A stretch of 64,000 nt of DNA from Tyzzerella sp. (GTDB lineage: Bacteria > Bacillota > Clostridia > Lachnospirales > Lachnospiraceae): NCBI GenBank assembly GCA_017465565.1, contig JAFTWA010000007.1:62001-126000 (forward strand), read 5' to 3'. The position numbers and the translations under genes were made by a program. Below the pieces are notes generated by a model. It was not told the DNA's origin. It was given only the letters and a program-made list of their open reading frames with translations, and did not search any database. How positions within the stretch are numbered: the first letter of the stretch is position 1; each line of letters starts with the position of its first letter. Below, one piece after another: positions 36,234 to 44,290 of the stretch.

Positions 36234-37583
36234 TTATAAACCAAGATTCAAAATTAACAATTTCCAAAGTTCCTCATCTTCAACTCCAGGTGCATCGCAT
36301 CTTACCATGCAACTTCCACCCGCATTGAAATAATCTGCACCAGCAAATTGATACTCTATCACAACTTCACCGCTCGTATTGATAAATCCCCATTTCCCAT
36401 CTTTACAAACAGCAGCTAACCCATAAGAAAAACTTTTAGCTTCTTCGTACTGTGGTTCTATTACTACTTTTCCCTCAGTATTAACATAACCCCATTTTCC
36501 ATCCTTTTCATACGCAATCCAACCATCTGACATACAAAAATCCATATTATCAGCAATGAAATCACATATACTTTTTCCATTTTTATCAAATAACTGATAT
36601 TTTCCATCCTCTTTAGCCGCTACCATAACAGAACCCATCAAATATAGACCATTTGAATCTATAACAATATCGACAAATTCTTGACTTTCTTCTTTACCTG
36701 ACGTATTAATTAATACCCATTTACCATCTTGTTGCACGGCAGCTAAACCATTTTGAAATGTTCCGGCCATATCATATCCGCCGAACTGTTCTTTAGCAAA
36801 CGAATTGTAATAGTTATATTTACCGTCACATAAAACAGGAATCAAATCTTCCGAAAAAACCCCGGATTCAGAAACAGTAAAAGAGAAAATTCCCAATACT
36901 AATCCTGTACTGTCAACCAATCTGCTTCCCAAACTTGTATCATACAAGCGAGTTCCATCTGAACTCACAGAACTCATATACGGATAATTGTAATCAATAA
37001 TTAGTTCACCACTAGCATCAACGCAGCCCCATCCGGTACCCTTTGCTACTGCATATGTATTTGCTGATATGCTCTTGAAACCTGAATATGTGTTATAATC
37101 TAAATCGTATGAATATTTTAATTCCTGAGCTTGTTTCAAAATTTTCTCATCTGTCACACCATTTTCAATTGCAGTTGCCATACAAGCATATGCGCTCCTG
37201 TAATCATTAGAAACCATATGTAACTCATACAATTTTTGTACAAATGACACATTCTTAGGATACAGTGCAAGCGCATTATTTAATTCTGTTATATAATCAG
37301 ATAAAATACTTACATCTTCTGCATAGCGCATTTCATATGCATTCATCATTTTTGTCCAATTTTTTTCAGTACTATCATAAACAAGTGCTTCTTTGTACTT
37401 TAGAATAGCTCTCTGATAAAGCCCCTCTTCAACCCATTGGTCTGCAATAGAAATATACGATTTGTTTTCGAGATACTTCGAACCATTACCAAAAATAAAT
37501 GTCGCCCATCCTACTACTGTTAATGCGACCAAAGCAATTACAGTAAATGTTCTTATTCCTTTCATCTTACGCACAATCCTCAC
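36234..37583 (-). CDS. Membrane-anchored WG-repeat protein
   Basis: A 449-residue protein with one N-terminal membrane helix (about 12-32), a helical TPR-like segment (about 45-160) and then WG beta-repeats: GTGWGCVDASGELIIDY, GKWVLINTSGKEE, DGKWGYVNTEGKVVIEPQY and DGKWGFINTSGEVVIEYQF. WG repeats form a propeller-like surface for binding. The first codon in frame is GTG directly at the stop of the prepilin peptidase gene; ATG at 37565 is an alternative. It sits in the pilus operon and is likely exposed outside the membrane. Confidence 0.8.
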   Translation of the reverse strand: MRIVRKMKGIRTFTVIALVALTVVGWATFIFGNGSKYLENKSYISIADQWVEEGLYQRAILKYKEALVYDSTEKNWTKMMNAYEMRYAEDVSILSDYITELNNALALYPKNVSFVQKLYELHMVSNDYRSAYACMATAIENGVTDEKILKQAQELKYSYDLDYNTYSGFKSISANTYAVAKGTGWGCVDASGELIIDYNYPYMSSVSSDGTRLYDTSLGSRLVDSTGLVLGIFSFTVSESGVFSEDLIPVLCDGKYNYYNSFAKEQFGGYDMAGTFQNGLAAVQQDGKWVLINTSGKEESQEFVDIVIDSNGLYLMGSVMVAAKEDGKYQLFDKNGKSICDFIADNMDFCMSDGWIAYEKDGKWGYVNTEGKVVIEPQYEEAKSFSYGLAAVCKDGKWGFINTSGEVVIEYQFAGADYFNAGGSCMVRCDAPGVEDEELWKLLILNLGL

Positions 37584-38387
37584 TTAAAATTTTCCTAAAA
37601 CAACTACTAAAATATATCCAATAAAAAGAAATGGTCCGAAAGGGAGCTCATCCTTCATTTTTTTCATTTTTGTAACCAATAACAACAATGTAATCATTAA
37701 ACAAAGTATATTCGCATAAAGAAATGTATAAAATGATGTTGCAATACCCGCTACAAATCCCATTGTACTAATTAATTTTACATCGCCCATACCAATGCCC
37801 CCTCTTGTTAAAAGTGACATGAGTATCAAAATTAAAAAGGTGCCAATTAAACCAAGTATGCTCGCTACAAAAAGGATCATGAAAGAATTCTTCATACAAA
37901 AATACTCAATTATCAAAAATATAATTCCTGCTACTAGCAATGTAACTGGAAGAAAATTAGGTATTTTCTTTATATAAAAATCAATAACTGCTGCCGACAT
38001 CATAATTTCCGATACAATTATGATTTTTGCAATCCCAATAGAATCTAATCCATCGCTATTCCACGTCATGACCTGAGCACAATAACAAACAAAACCAATC
38101 AGTAAAACAACACTAATAAACACCACCCACCGTGATATTGTGAAAGTTGAAAATACTTGTTTCAGAATATTTTTCAAACATATTTTTTCATTTCTTTGAG
38201 TATCTGCAACACTGTCAGACTCCGAACTTTCATCGGAGTCTGCTGTTGTATCAGATATTTCAGCAATATCACTCTCACAAGATGTTTCTTGTGAAACTTG
38301 AAGGTGTTTGTTAATTACTATATATGAGGCAACACAAATACCAGCCGCCAGCAACATACAACTAATCGTTAACAAATACACCATCAT
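37584..38387 (-). CDS. Prepilin peptidase (A24 family, TadV/CpaA-like)
   Basis: About 267 residues with six or more membrane helices. The two catalytic Asp of the A24 aspartic peptidases are seen in VIDFYIKKIPN and GIGMGDVKL. The N-terminal region has an acidic Ser/Glu/Asp-rich loop (DESSESDSVAD) that is not part of the core fold. ATG 38387 with AAGGAG upstream is chosen; the longer frame would overlap the pilin gene. It would cleave the Flp pilin and the TadE-like proteins. Gap to the pilin gene is 11 bp. Confidence 0.88.
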   Translation of the reverse strand: MMVYLLTISCMLLAAGICVASYIVINKHLQVSQETSCESDIAEISDTTADSDESSESDSVADTQRNEKICLKNILKQVFSTFTISRWVVFISVVLLIGFVCYCAQVMTWNSDGLDSIGIAKIIIVSEIMMSAAVIDFYIKKIPNFLPVTLLVAGIIFLIIEYFCMKNSFMILFVASILGLIGTFLILILMSLLTRGGIGMGDVKLISTMGFVAGIATSFYTFLYANILCLMITLLLLVTKMKKMKDELPFGPFLFIGYILVVVLGKF

Positions 38388-38398
38388 ATTACTCCTTC

Positions 38399-38656
38399 CT
38401 ATGGAGGTGTTACTGTTTCTGGTGTACTTATAGTTTGTCCACCAAATGAAGTTGAGAATTTTGTCCATGTACTATTGACTAATTGTACTATTTTGTCTTT
38501 AAACGCAATAAATACAATTGCCATAAGTAATACAATTGCCATAATGATGATGATAGAAATAAAGTTAGTATCACCATCTTCGTTGTAAAGAAAATCATTT
38601 ACTTTTGAACGAGTTTTCCACACAAGCAAATTGAGTTTAAATTCTAGTTTCTTCAT
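38399..38656 (-). CDS. flp: Flp-type pilin (Flp1-like)
   Basis: An 85-residue protein, the only candidate for the major pilin in the operon. A positively charged N-terminal part of ~32 residues is followed by NEDGDTNFISIIIIMAIV and a hydrophobic helix to about 55, then a polar tail ending in Thr/Pro. The size and position between tadC and the prepilin peptidase fit a Flp1-like type IVb pilin of Firmicutes. The leader is unusually long and the canonical Glu at position 5 after the cleavage Gly is not obvious, so the cleavage site is uncertain. Confidence 0.7.
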   Translation of the reverse strand: MKKLEFKLNLLVWKTRSKVNDFLYNEDGDTNFISIIIIMAIVLLMAIVFIAFKDKIVQLVNSTWTKFSTSFGGQTISTPETVTPP

Positions 38657-38696
38657 AATCCTCTCTCCTTTTCTTTTTTATAATTAAGGCCATAGC

Positions 38697-39551
38697 CTAA
38701 ATTAACATACCTACTGCTGCTGAAATTACAATAATCAGAATTCCCACAAAGATTAAAGCTATTGGTGCTAACAATTTGGAAGCAGCCGCTTCACCCTTTT
38801 GCAACATGATTTGTTTCTTTAAAGCCCACATTTCTGAAGACTGTTTCGTAAGAAAGTCACTCAAATCACGGCTTCCTTTTGAAAGACCTTGCACTAATGC
38901 TCCAGTAAATTTTTTTATCTCAGGCGAATCCGACATTACACCAAATTTATAAATCGCATCCATCTCAGAAAAACCATTTTGCATATCAATGCATGCATCT
39001 TGCATTAAGTTATAAACCGTTCCTTCTTTTCCATAAGCAATTTTCTCCCAAGCTTCTCGCAAAACCATACCAGAGTTAATAAGTAATGCCATTGTAGAAA
39101 CTATCTCAGGAAGTTCAATTGTACATTCTAATTTACGCTTATTTAAATCTTCTTTCATTTTTGTTAAAAAGAAATATCCAAAAACAAAGGCACATATGAC
39201 ACCTACAAGTGCCGAAAACAAAAAGTTAAACACTCCACCCAATACAAAGCCGACACACAAACACAAATGCACCACACTAACCACCTGCGCCCAAACAACA
39301 TTTGCATAGTATTCTGCATATTGCGGATTGTGCAACAACTTTGCTTGTGAAATTAGCATTTTTCTAACCTTTCCCCTTAGGTTCAATAATTCACCCTCGT
39401 TCCAAGCAAATCCGATACAATAAAAACATTTCAGTGGATAATCAGAATCATCCAAATTTTCTACATAACTATCAAAGCTTTCTCCTTGCATCATTTTAAT
39501 TACAAATAATACCAATAAAACAGTTCCGATAATCAACGAAATCAATTGCAT
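38697..39551 (-). CDS. tadC: Tad pilus inner-membrane platform protein TadC
   Basis: About 284 residues, type II secretion F-domain family, with membrane helices at the start, near 95-135 and at the C-terminus (LAPIALIFVGILIIVISAAVG). The cytoplasmic part has the family pattern ELPEIVSTMALLINSGMVLREAW and KGSRDLSDFL. It pairs with TadB as the membrane platform on which TadA acts. ATG 39551 with AAGGGG 8 bp upstream is chosen over a GTG overlapping the tadB stop. Confidence 0.88.
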   Translation of the reverse strand: MQLISLIIGTVLLVLFVIKMMQGESFDSYVENLDDSDYPLKCFYCIGFAWNEGELLNLRGKVRKMLISQAKLLHNPQYAEYYANVVWAQVVSVVHLCLCVGFVLGGVFNFLFSALVGVICAFVFGYFFLTKMKEDLNKRKLECTIELPEIVSTMALLINSGMVLREAWEKIAYGKEGTVYNLMQDACIDMQNGFSEMDAIYKFGVMSDSPEIKKFTGALVQGLSKGSRDLSDFLTKQSSEMWALKKQIMLQKGEAAASKLLAPIALIFVGILIIVISAAVGMLI

Positions 39552-39556
39552 ACAAA

Positions 39557-40417
39557 TCACCCCTTAATATCCATCATTTTTTGTCCCATTTTGTATGCTG
39601 CCAAGAAGAATACAACTCCTACAGTCATGCAAATCACACCTACAATACTGCCAAAAGCTTGATCGAACTCCGAACTAGAACTTCTTAACATAAGAACCAG
39701 AAAAATAGGAATAACATTCATAACTTGCATTTGCATCTTATTAGAAGTAATCTTTGTTTGTATTTCTTCAGAAATCATAATTTTTTCACTAATAATATCT
39801 GTCGTTCGCCGAATAATCTCTTTGATATTTCCACCTGTACGATATGCCGTTTCAAAAACAATCGCAAAATTTGCAATATCATCATTACCACTTCTGTTTC
39901 CGAAATCAATTAACAATTCCTCCAATGCGATATTATTTTGCATTCCATTAATCATCTCTTTTACTTCTACAACAATGTAAGCATCACTAGAATATTGCGC
40001 TTCTAAATCGTTACACGCATTGATAATTGCATCATTGACGTTCATTCCTCCTGATAATGAATTAGACAAAGAGTCAAGAAAATCTCTAAATTGAGTTTTT
40101 AATTTGTTTAATCTTTTATTTTTTAGAGAATCTCTTATAACAGGAACAAATATCTTACTTGCCAATAATCCAATACCACCAAAAACAACGATATTACTTA
40201 TAAATGTGGCAAATGTAGCTTCACCCTCCACTCTAAACAATCCGCCATAGAAAATCAGTCCTACTAACCCACCTGCAATAAAAGTTACTAAAAAAAACGT
40301 TAAATGTTCCATTGGACTAAGAATATACACCTTATAATTCAAAACAGGATTGTTTATTGCCGACATATAAAATTGTAACTCTTCCGGTTCCTTCTCTTTT
40401 TTAGTAAATAGACCCAT
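39557..40417 (-). CDS. tadB: Tad pilus inner-membrane platform protein TadB
   Basis: About 286 residues, type II secretion F-domain family. Membrane helices near 40-65, 80-105 and in the last 60 residues surround the conserved cytoplasmic segment FRDFLDSLSNSLSGGMNVNDAI and GGNIKEIIRRTTDIISEK. ATG 40417 with GAGG 8 bp upstream is chosen over the GTG at 40426. It follows tadA directly, as in other Tad loci. Confidence 0.9.
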   Translation of the reverse strand: MGLFTKKEKEPEELQFYMSAINNPVLNYKVYILSPMEHLTFFLVTFIAGGLVGLIFYGGLFRVEGEATFATFISNIVVFGGIGLLASKIFVPVIRDSLKNKRLNKLKTQFRDFLDSLSNSLSGGMNVNDAIINACNDLEAQYSSDAYIVVEVKEMINGMQNNIALEELLIDFGNRSGNDDIANFAIVFETAYRTGGNIKEIIRRTTDIISEKIMISEEIQTKITSNKMQMQVMNVIPIFLVLMLRSSSSEFDQAFGSIVGVICMTVGVVFFLAAYKMGQKMMDIKG

Positions 40418-40427
40418 TCCTAACACC

Positions 40428-41666
40428 TCAAATTTCTGTTCTTATTCCTGACAAAATTAACTTATGTGTATTCTTCATCGGATTCTCTGTACGTTTCAAA
40501 CTTCCAGACACTTTTTCAAGTGTACTATTCTCATCTTCTTCAAACACATACAACGGATTCAAAATAATCTTTCCATCCTCATAACCAAGCACTTCCGTGA
40601 TTTCCATCGTTTTTCTCGACTTATCACGTAATCTAGAAAGATGAATAATAATATCTACTGCCGAAGCAATTTGTTGGCGAATCGCTTCTAATGGGAGTCC
40701 ATCTGCTCCTTGAAGAACCATGGTTTCCAAACGGCTCAACATATCTTGAGTCGAGTTTGCATGACCGGTAGAAAGCGAACCGTCATGACCGGTATTCATA
40801 GCCTGAAGCATATCAAGAGCTTCTCCACCACGAACCTCACCTACTACGATACGTTCTGGCCTCATACGAAGTGAAGATTTAATCAAATCTCGAATTGTAA
40901 TCTGACCCGCACCAGAAGCATTGGCATTTCTAGTTTCCAGACTTACTAAGTTGTCAACTCCTATAATCTGAAGTTCTGCCGAGTCCTCGATTGTGATAAC
41001 ACGTTCATCTCTTGGTATGTAGTTTGAAAGCGCATTTAGGAATGTAGTTTTACCCGAACCAGTACCTCCACAAACGAAGATGTTGTATTTTGCCTTTACC
41101 AAAAGTTCTAATTTATCTGCTATTTCTTGCGTAATTGAACCGTATGCAATTAAACGCTCAATCGTCATTGGCGTCTTCGAGAACTTACGAATCGTAAGTG
41201 TTGGTCCACAAAGTGCAATAGGCGGAAGTACCACATTGACACGGGAACCGTCCGGTAAACGAGTATCACAAATAGGGTTCGCTTGGTTTACTTCTCTACC
41301 TGCCAACCCTACAATACGTTGTATTACGTCCTCCAACCTTCTCTGACTTTCGAATTGTTTATCTAATTTAAACAATCTACCATTTTGTTCAATAAACACA
41401 TTTTCAGGACCGTTAATCATAACTTCAGTGATAGTGTCATCACTGATAATTGAATCCAAAAGTCCAAATCCACGAATGGAACTATATACTTGTTGAATAA
41501 TGGAAACCCTTTGTTCAATGGAGCAATATATTCCACTCAATTTCCGCTGAACAATTTCTTCCACTTTTTCTTCGAGTTCTTCGTCACTCATTTTACTAAG
41601 TGGCAAATTTTCGGTTACATATTTTTTAATCTCGGATACAAACCGTTGCTCTTGTTCAAAATCCAT
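40428..41666 (-). CDS. tadA: Tad pilus ATPase TadA/CpaF
   Basis: A 412-residue secretion ATPase of the VirB11/CpaF family that powers pilus extension and retraction. Walker A GGTGSGKTT (near 200), the Asp box ITIEDSAELQ, Walker B-like RIVVGEVRGGEALDML and the His box STGHANS are all present. The N-terminal domain includes the family signature ITEVMINGPENVFIE. It lies 16 bp after the TadZ gene. In Tad systems this one ATPase drives both directions. Confidence 0.95.
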   Translation of the reverse strand: MDFEQEQRFVSEIKKYVTENLPLSKMSDEELEEKVEEIVQRKLSGIYCSIEQRVSIIQQVYSSIRGFGLLDSIISDDTITEVMINGPENVFIEQNGRLFKLDKQFESQRRLEDVIQRIVGLAGREVNQANPICDTRLPDGSRVNVVLPPIALCGPTLTIRKFSKTPMTIERLIAYGSITQEIADKLELLVKAKYNIFVCGGTGSGKTTFLNALSNYIPRDERVITIEDSAELQIIGVDNLVSLETRNANASGAGQITIRDLIKSSLRMRPERIVVGEVRGGEALDMLQAMNTGHDGSLSTGHANSTQDMLSRLETMVLQGADGLPLEAIRQQIASAVDIIIHLSRLRDKSRKTMEITEVLGYEDGKIILNPLYVFEEDENSTLEKVSGSLKRTENPMKNTHKLILSGIRTEI

Positions 41667-41682
41667 ATCTACACCACCCTGA

Positions 41683-42744
41683 TTAGATTAGTTTGTCAAA
41701 CATATCTTTTGGAGAAAGTTGCTTCAATACCTGTTCCGTAGTTGCATGCTCGAATCTTGGTGCACCACCTACATTTTTCAAACCACTTTCTTCAAGTGCC
41801 TTCCCAGTTTTATTACTGAACTTGTTATAGATAAGACTAATTCTGCTTGTTAATGGGAGGTCAGCATTCTGCTCCATAATTGTAAGAGACTGAAATGCAC
41901 GGTATATTTTTGTATTAGATGTTTCAGAGCCATCTCCAGTCCACACCACACCATGGGCTTGACGCCACAACTGCAAACTGTCTTTATCCATTCCGAAATC
42001 CATATCCAGGATAATGTAATCATATGAACCTGTTAATCTCACTTCTGAGATAAGACGTTCAATGTCTTCTATATTTAACTCAAGCATATCCATTGGTACT
42101 TTTGTTTGCGAATAGAAACATACTCCTGTTTTATCCTGCTTCACACAGCTTTCCAGCTTTAATCCTAGATTTGCTTTTTTGCTCTTAAGCGCGAAAACAA
42201 TATCGCTCATATCAAACTGCCCTTCCGCCACAAAAAAAACATCAGAAGAACCAAATCTTTCCAGATTTAAATAGAGCGTCTTCTTTCCTTGTGCGGCAAA
42301 ATGCATAGCAGATGCTGCGGCCATAGTTGAACTACCCGTACCTCCGCTTGGTGAAGTAAATACAAGTATCTTCGCACTGTCATCCCCTAAATTTAATCCA
42401 GATATACTTCCTGCCTTCTCTGAATAAACGCTCAAGATTTGCTTATAGATAAGTTCTACCTTTTGAAATTTACAAATAGCACGTTGATCGTTTTCCATTG
42501 CAATATCTGCCACATCAACAAAATACGCAAAACCACAACGTTTTGGAAGTGCATTCACATCAATCTCAAATACATCGTTCGCCACCAAGACATCAATCCT
42601 AGCTCCATCCAACACTGACAATGCAACATCTTTATCTGTGAATGAATAGATTTCGAATTTATCTGTATATTTAGTACTGAATACAGACACAATTCGATTT
42701 AAATAGTTTTGATCTTTTTCAAGTATTGCTAACTTAATTTTCAT
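41683..42744 (-). CDS. TadZ/CpaE-like pilus localisation protein
   Basis: A 353-residue protein with an atypical receiver-like domain (1-115) and a MinD/ParA-like domain (about 125-350). The deviant Walker A region reads SPSGGTGSSTMA: both the signature Lys and the P-loop Lys are replaced by Ser. The Walker B region is YDYIILDMDFG. TadZ proteins mark the pole where the pilus is built and recruit TadA. Loss of the Lys residues suggests weak or no ATP hydrolysis, so it may be a static marker. It is the first gene of the operon. Confidence 0.85.
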   Translation of the reverse strand: MKIKLAILEKDQNYLNRIVSVFSTKYTDKFEIYSFTDKDVALSVLDGARIDVLVANDVFEIDVNALPKRCGFAYFVDVADIAMENDQRAICKFQKVELIYKQILSVYSEKAGSISGLNLGDDSAKILVFTSPSGGTGSSTMAAASAMHFAAQGKKTLYLNLERFGSSDVFFVAEGQFDMSDIVFALKSKKANLGLKLESCVKQDKTGVCFYSQTKVPMDMLELNIEDIERLISEVRLTGSYDYIILDMDFGMDKDSLQLWRQAHGVVWTGDGSETSNTKIYRAFQSLTIMEQNADLPLTSRISLIYNKFSNKTGKALEESGLKNVGGAPRFEHATTEQVLKQLSPKDMFDKLI

Positions 42745-42777
42745 TTTGTTTTCCTCTCATCCTCTTTAGTTCTCTTA

Positions 42778-42783
42778 TTATAT
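42778..42783 (-). promoter_or_regulatory. Possible second -10 box close to the Tad operon
   Basis: A consensus TATAAT on the minus strand lies about 34 bp upstream of the first Tad gene, downstream of the leader hairpin. No good -35 is present at 16-18 bp, so it would need an activator or be inactive. Confidence 0.3.
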
Positions 42784-42812
42784 AGATTTTCAAATTTCAC
42801 GCTGTATTCAAA

Positions 42813-42846
42813 TAAAAAACGAACGAAGTTATTAGACCTCGTCCGC
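42813..42846 (-). terminator. Terminator-like hairpin in the leader of the Tad operon
   Basis: Minus strand GCGGACGAGGT, loop CTAATA, ACTTCGTTCGT (11 pairs with three G-T pairs), followed by six T. It lies between the operon promoter (42961-42989) and the first gene (start 42744), about 110 nt into the transcript. It could be an attenuator or end a separate short RNA. The 318-bp gap 42746-43063 holds this, the divergent promoters and the operator; nothing else is seen. Confidence 0.7.
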
Positions 42847-42960
42847 TCTCACTACTACCTCAATTTACAAGCTTATTTCGATTTCAACACCAATATAACT
42901 ACAAAATGAATTAATCGTTGTCAAAAGTCTAATCTTTATCCGGCATTTTATTTTTCCAAC

Positions 42961-42989
42961 ATTATACACCTGTTAGGTTTATTCGTCAA
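42961..42989 (-). promoter_or_regulatory. Sigma-A promoter of the Tad operon
   Basis: Minus strand -35 TTGACG (42989-42984), 17-bp spacer, consensus -10 TATAAT (42966-42961). One operator half-site (42967-42982) fills the spacer exactly. Confidence 0.8.
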
Positions 42990-43024
42990 CACCTTTTGGG
43001 TTGTTATTATAAACCTCACAGGTG
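42967..43024. promoter_or_regulatory. Two-half inverted operator shared by XRE regulator and Tad operon
   Basis: ATAAACCTMACAGGTG occurs twice in inverted orientation, at 42967-42982 (minus) and 43009-43024 (plus), 15 of 16 bases identical and 26 bp apart. Each copy lies immediately before a TATAAT that faces outward, so a bound repressor would cover the spacer of each promoter. Confidence 0.75.
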
Positions 43025-43032
43025 GATATAAT
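43004..43032 (+). promoter_or_regulatory. Promoter of the XRE regulator gene
   Basis: -10 TATAAT at 43027-43032; the -35 at 43004-43009 (TTATTA) is weak, spacer 17 bp. An operator half-site lies in the spacer, suggesting autoregulation. Confidence 0.6.
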
Positions 43033-43063
43033 AAGGTAATAAGAGTCTCAAGAGGTGGTAAAA

Positions 43064-43420
43064 ATGACATTAAATGCTTCCATTGGGTTAAGAATCGCAA
43101 CGCTGCGAAAAGAACGCAGACTAACCCAAGAACAATTGGCTGAAAAGCTAGATATCTCTATTAAACATTGTAGTTCCGTTGAACGAGGTTTATCTTGCCT
43201 ATCACTGGAAAAGCTGATAGAAGTGAGTAATCTTTTTGATGTAAGTCTTGATTACCTGATTAAAGGAAATCCATCTTCAAATAATTGCACCAGTTACATC
43301 TACTTCAACTTACCACAATCCATCGTTTCTATTATGTCTTCAGGAGATGAAACTGAAATTAGTCTATTGCAGGAATACTTACAGCTTTACACCAAAATTC
43401 ATAACACAAAGAAAGAGTAA
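43064..43420 (+). CDS. XRE-family transcriptional regulator
   Basis: A 118-residue regulator starting at ATG 43064. The N-terminal ~65 residues are a Cro/CI-type helix-turn-helix (LRIATLRKERRLTQEQLAEKLDISIKHCSSVERG), with the recognition helix near 32-42. The C-terminal part (after SLDYLIKG) has a short region containing INLPQSIVSIMS-like hydrophobics for dimerisation. It is divergent from the Tad operon and the operator halves flank both promoters, so it probably represses both itself and the operon. Confidence 0.85.
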   Translation: MTLNASIGLRIATLRKERRLTQEQLAEKLDISIKHCSSVERGLSCLSLEKLIEVSNLFDVSLDYLIKGNPSSNNCTSYIYFNLPQSIVSIMSSGDETEISLLQEYLQLYTKIHNTKKE

Positions 43421-43430
43421 ATCACAGAAA

Positions 43431-43460
43431 AACGCCACAAAGTCCTCACTTCGTGGCGTT
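43431..43460. terminator. Bidirectional terminator between XRE gene and ssb-like gene
   Basis: AACGCCAC-A-AAGT, loop CCTC, ACTT-C-GTGGCGTT: a 12-bp stem with one mismatch between convergent genes. Confidence 0.75.
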
Positions 43461-43479
43461 AACTATTTCCTTCTATCTT

Positions 43480-44109
43480 CTATTCAAGTACACATTCCAA
43501 TTTACTCACAGAAACCTCATATGCCGTCCTTTTCTCCGTCTCCGTTTCTGTCAGCTTCTTCACATATTCCCTGCTCTGGATTCTTCCCAGAATCTGCACA
43601 TGTTCTCCCACTTCGAATCCCGAAGCAAATCTTGCGTTACGTCCCCAGCAAATGCAAGGTATGTAATCCGATTTCCCATAAGGTCTATTTACAGCAAGAA
43701 GCAAATCTGCAATTTCTCTTCCAAGCGGCGTCTTGCGGTAAATTGGTCTCTTGCAAATATATCCATCCAACAAAATCGTATTAGTTTTTGCACCGTCAAC
43801 CTCTTCTTCCACAAAAGAAACCTCGCGCACAAACACAGACAATACCAGTCTGTTCTTGTGTTCATCGTGCTGATTATACGAGCGGAACTGTCCTGTTACC
43901 ATAATATACTCTCCCGTATAATCCTGCTGTACATCAATCAGGCGTTCCGAAATCATAAGCGGGATACGGTCATCCGAACTGCTGAGTCTCTTAACCAGCA
44001 CATCTACCATATAAAACCCCTCTCCAAATACCTCGTGACTAAATGTGAATTCAGAAGCCACCTCTCCAATAATAGTTACTTGATTGTTTTCAATAATCTT
44101 ATCTGACAT
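43480..44109 (-). CDS. Single-stranded DNA-binding-like OB-fold protein
   Basis: About 209 residues. The frame holds two SSB-like OB-fold segments: NNQVTIIGEVASEFTFSHEV...FYMVDVLVKRLS near the start, and the second half LLDGYICKRPIYRKTPLGREIADLLLAVNR..YIPCICWGRNAR, where the latter is the usual SSB core. This is a long variant found in Clostridia; it lacks the acidic SSB tail for partner binding (ends SVSKLECVLE). ATG 44109 has GGGAG upstream at 11 bp. It may be an accessory SSB rather than the main replication SSB. Confidence 0.75.
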   Translation of the reverse strand: MSDKIIENNQVTIIGEVASEFTFSHEVFGEGFYMVDVLVKRLSSSDDRIPLMISERLIDVQQDYTGEYIMVTGQFRSYNQHDEHKNRLVLSVFVREVSFVEEEVDGAKTNTILLDGYICKRPIYRKTPLGREIADLLLAVNRPYGKSDYIPCICWGRNARFASGFEVGEHVQILGRIQSREYVKKLTETETEKRTAYEVSVSKLECVLE

Positions 44110-44213
44110 GAATTTATAATCTCCCTTCCTCTGTCTTGTACTTTTCATTCACTAATCAATGTATGCAAAAAAGTTCCATTATATTCCAAAATTTAAAAAT
44201 ATTTTTGGAAATG

Positions 44214-44241
44214 TTGTAAAAACTAGAATATGTGCTAGAAT
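44214..44241 (+). promoter_or_regulatory. Extended -10 promoter of typA
   Basis: -35 TTGTAA (44214-44219), 16-bp spacer, TGC-TAGAAT extended -10 (to 44241), about 50 bp before the ATG. Confidence 0.6.
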
Positions 44242-44290
44242 ATAAGGGTTGTATATGAATAATAGATTCTATGGAAAAGGATGATTTAAT

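Noticed and set aside
43453-44106. 217-codon plus-strand ORF
   Set aside because: It is antisense to the ssb-like gene over its whole length, which has a recognisable OB fold.
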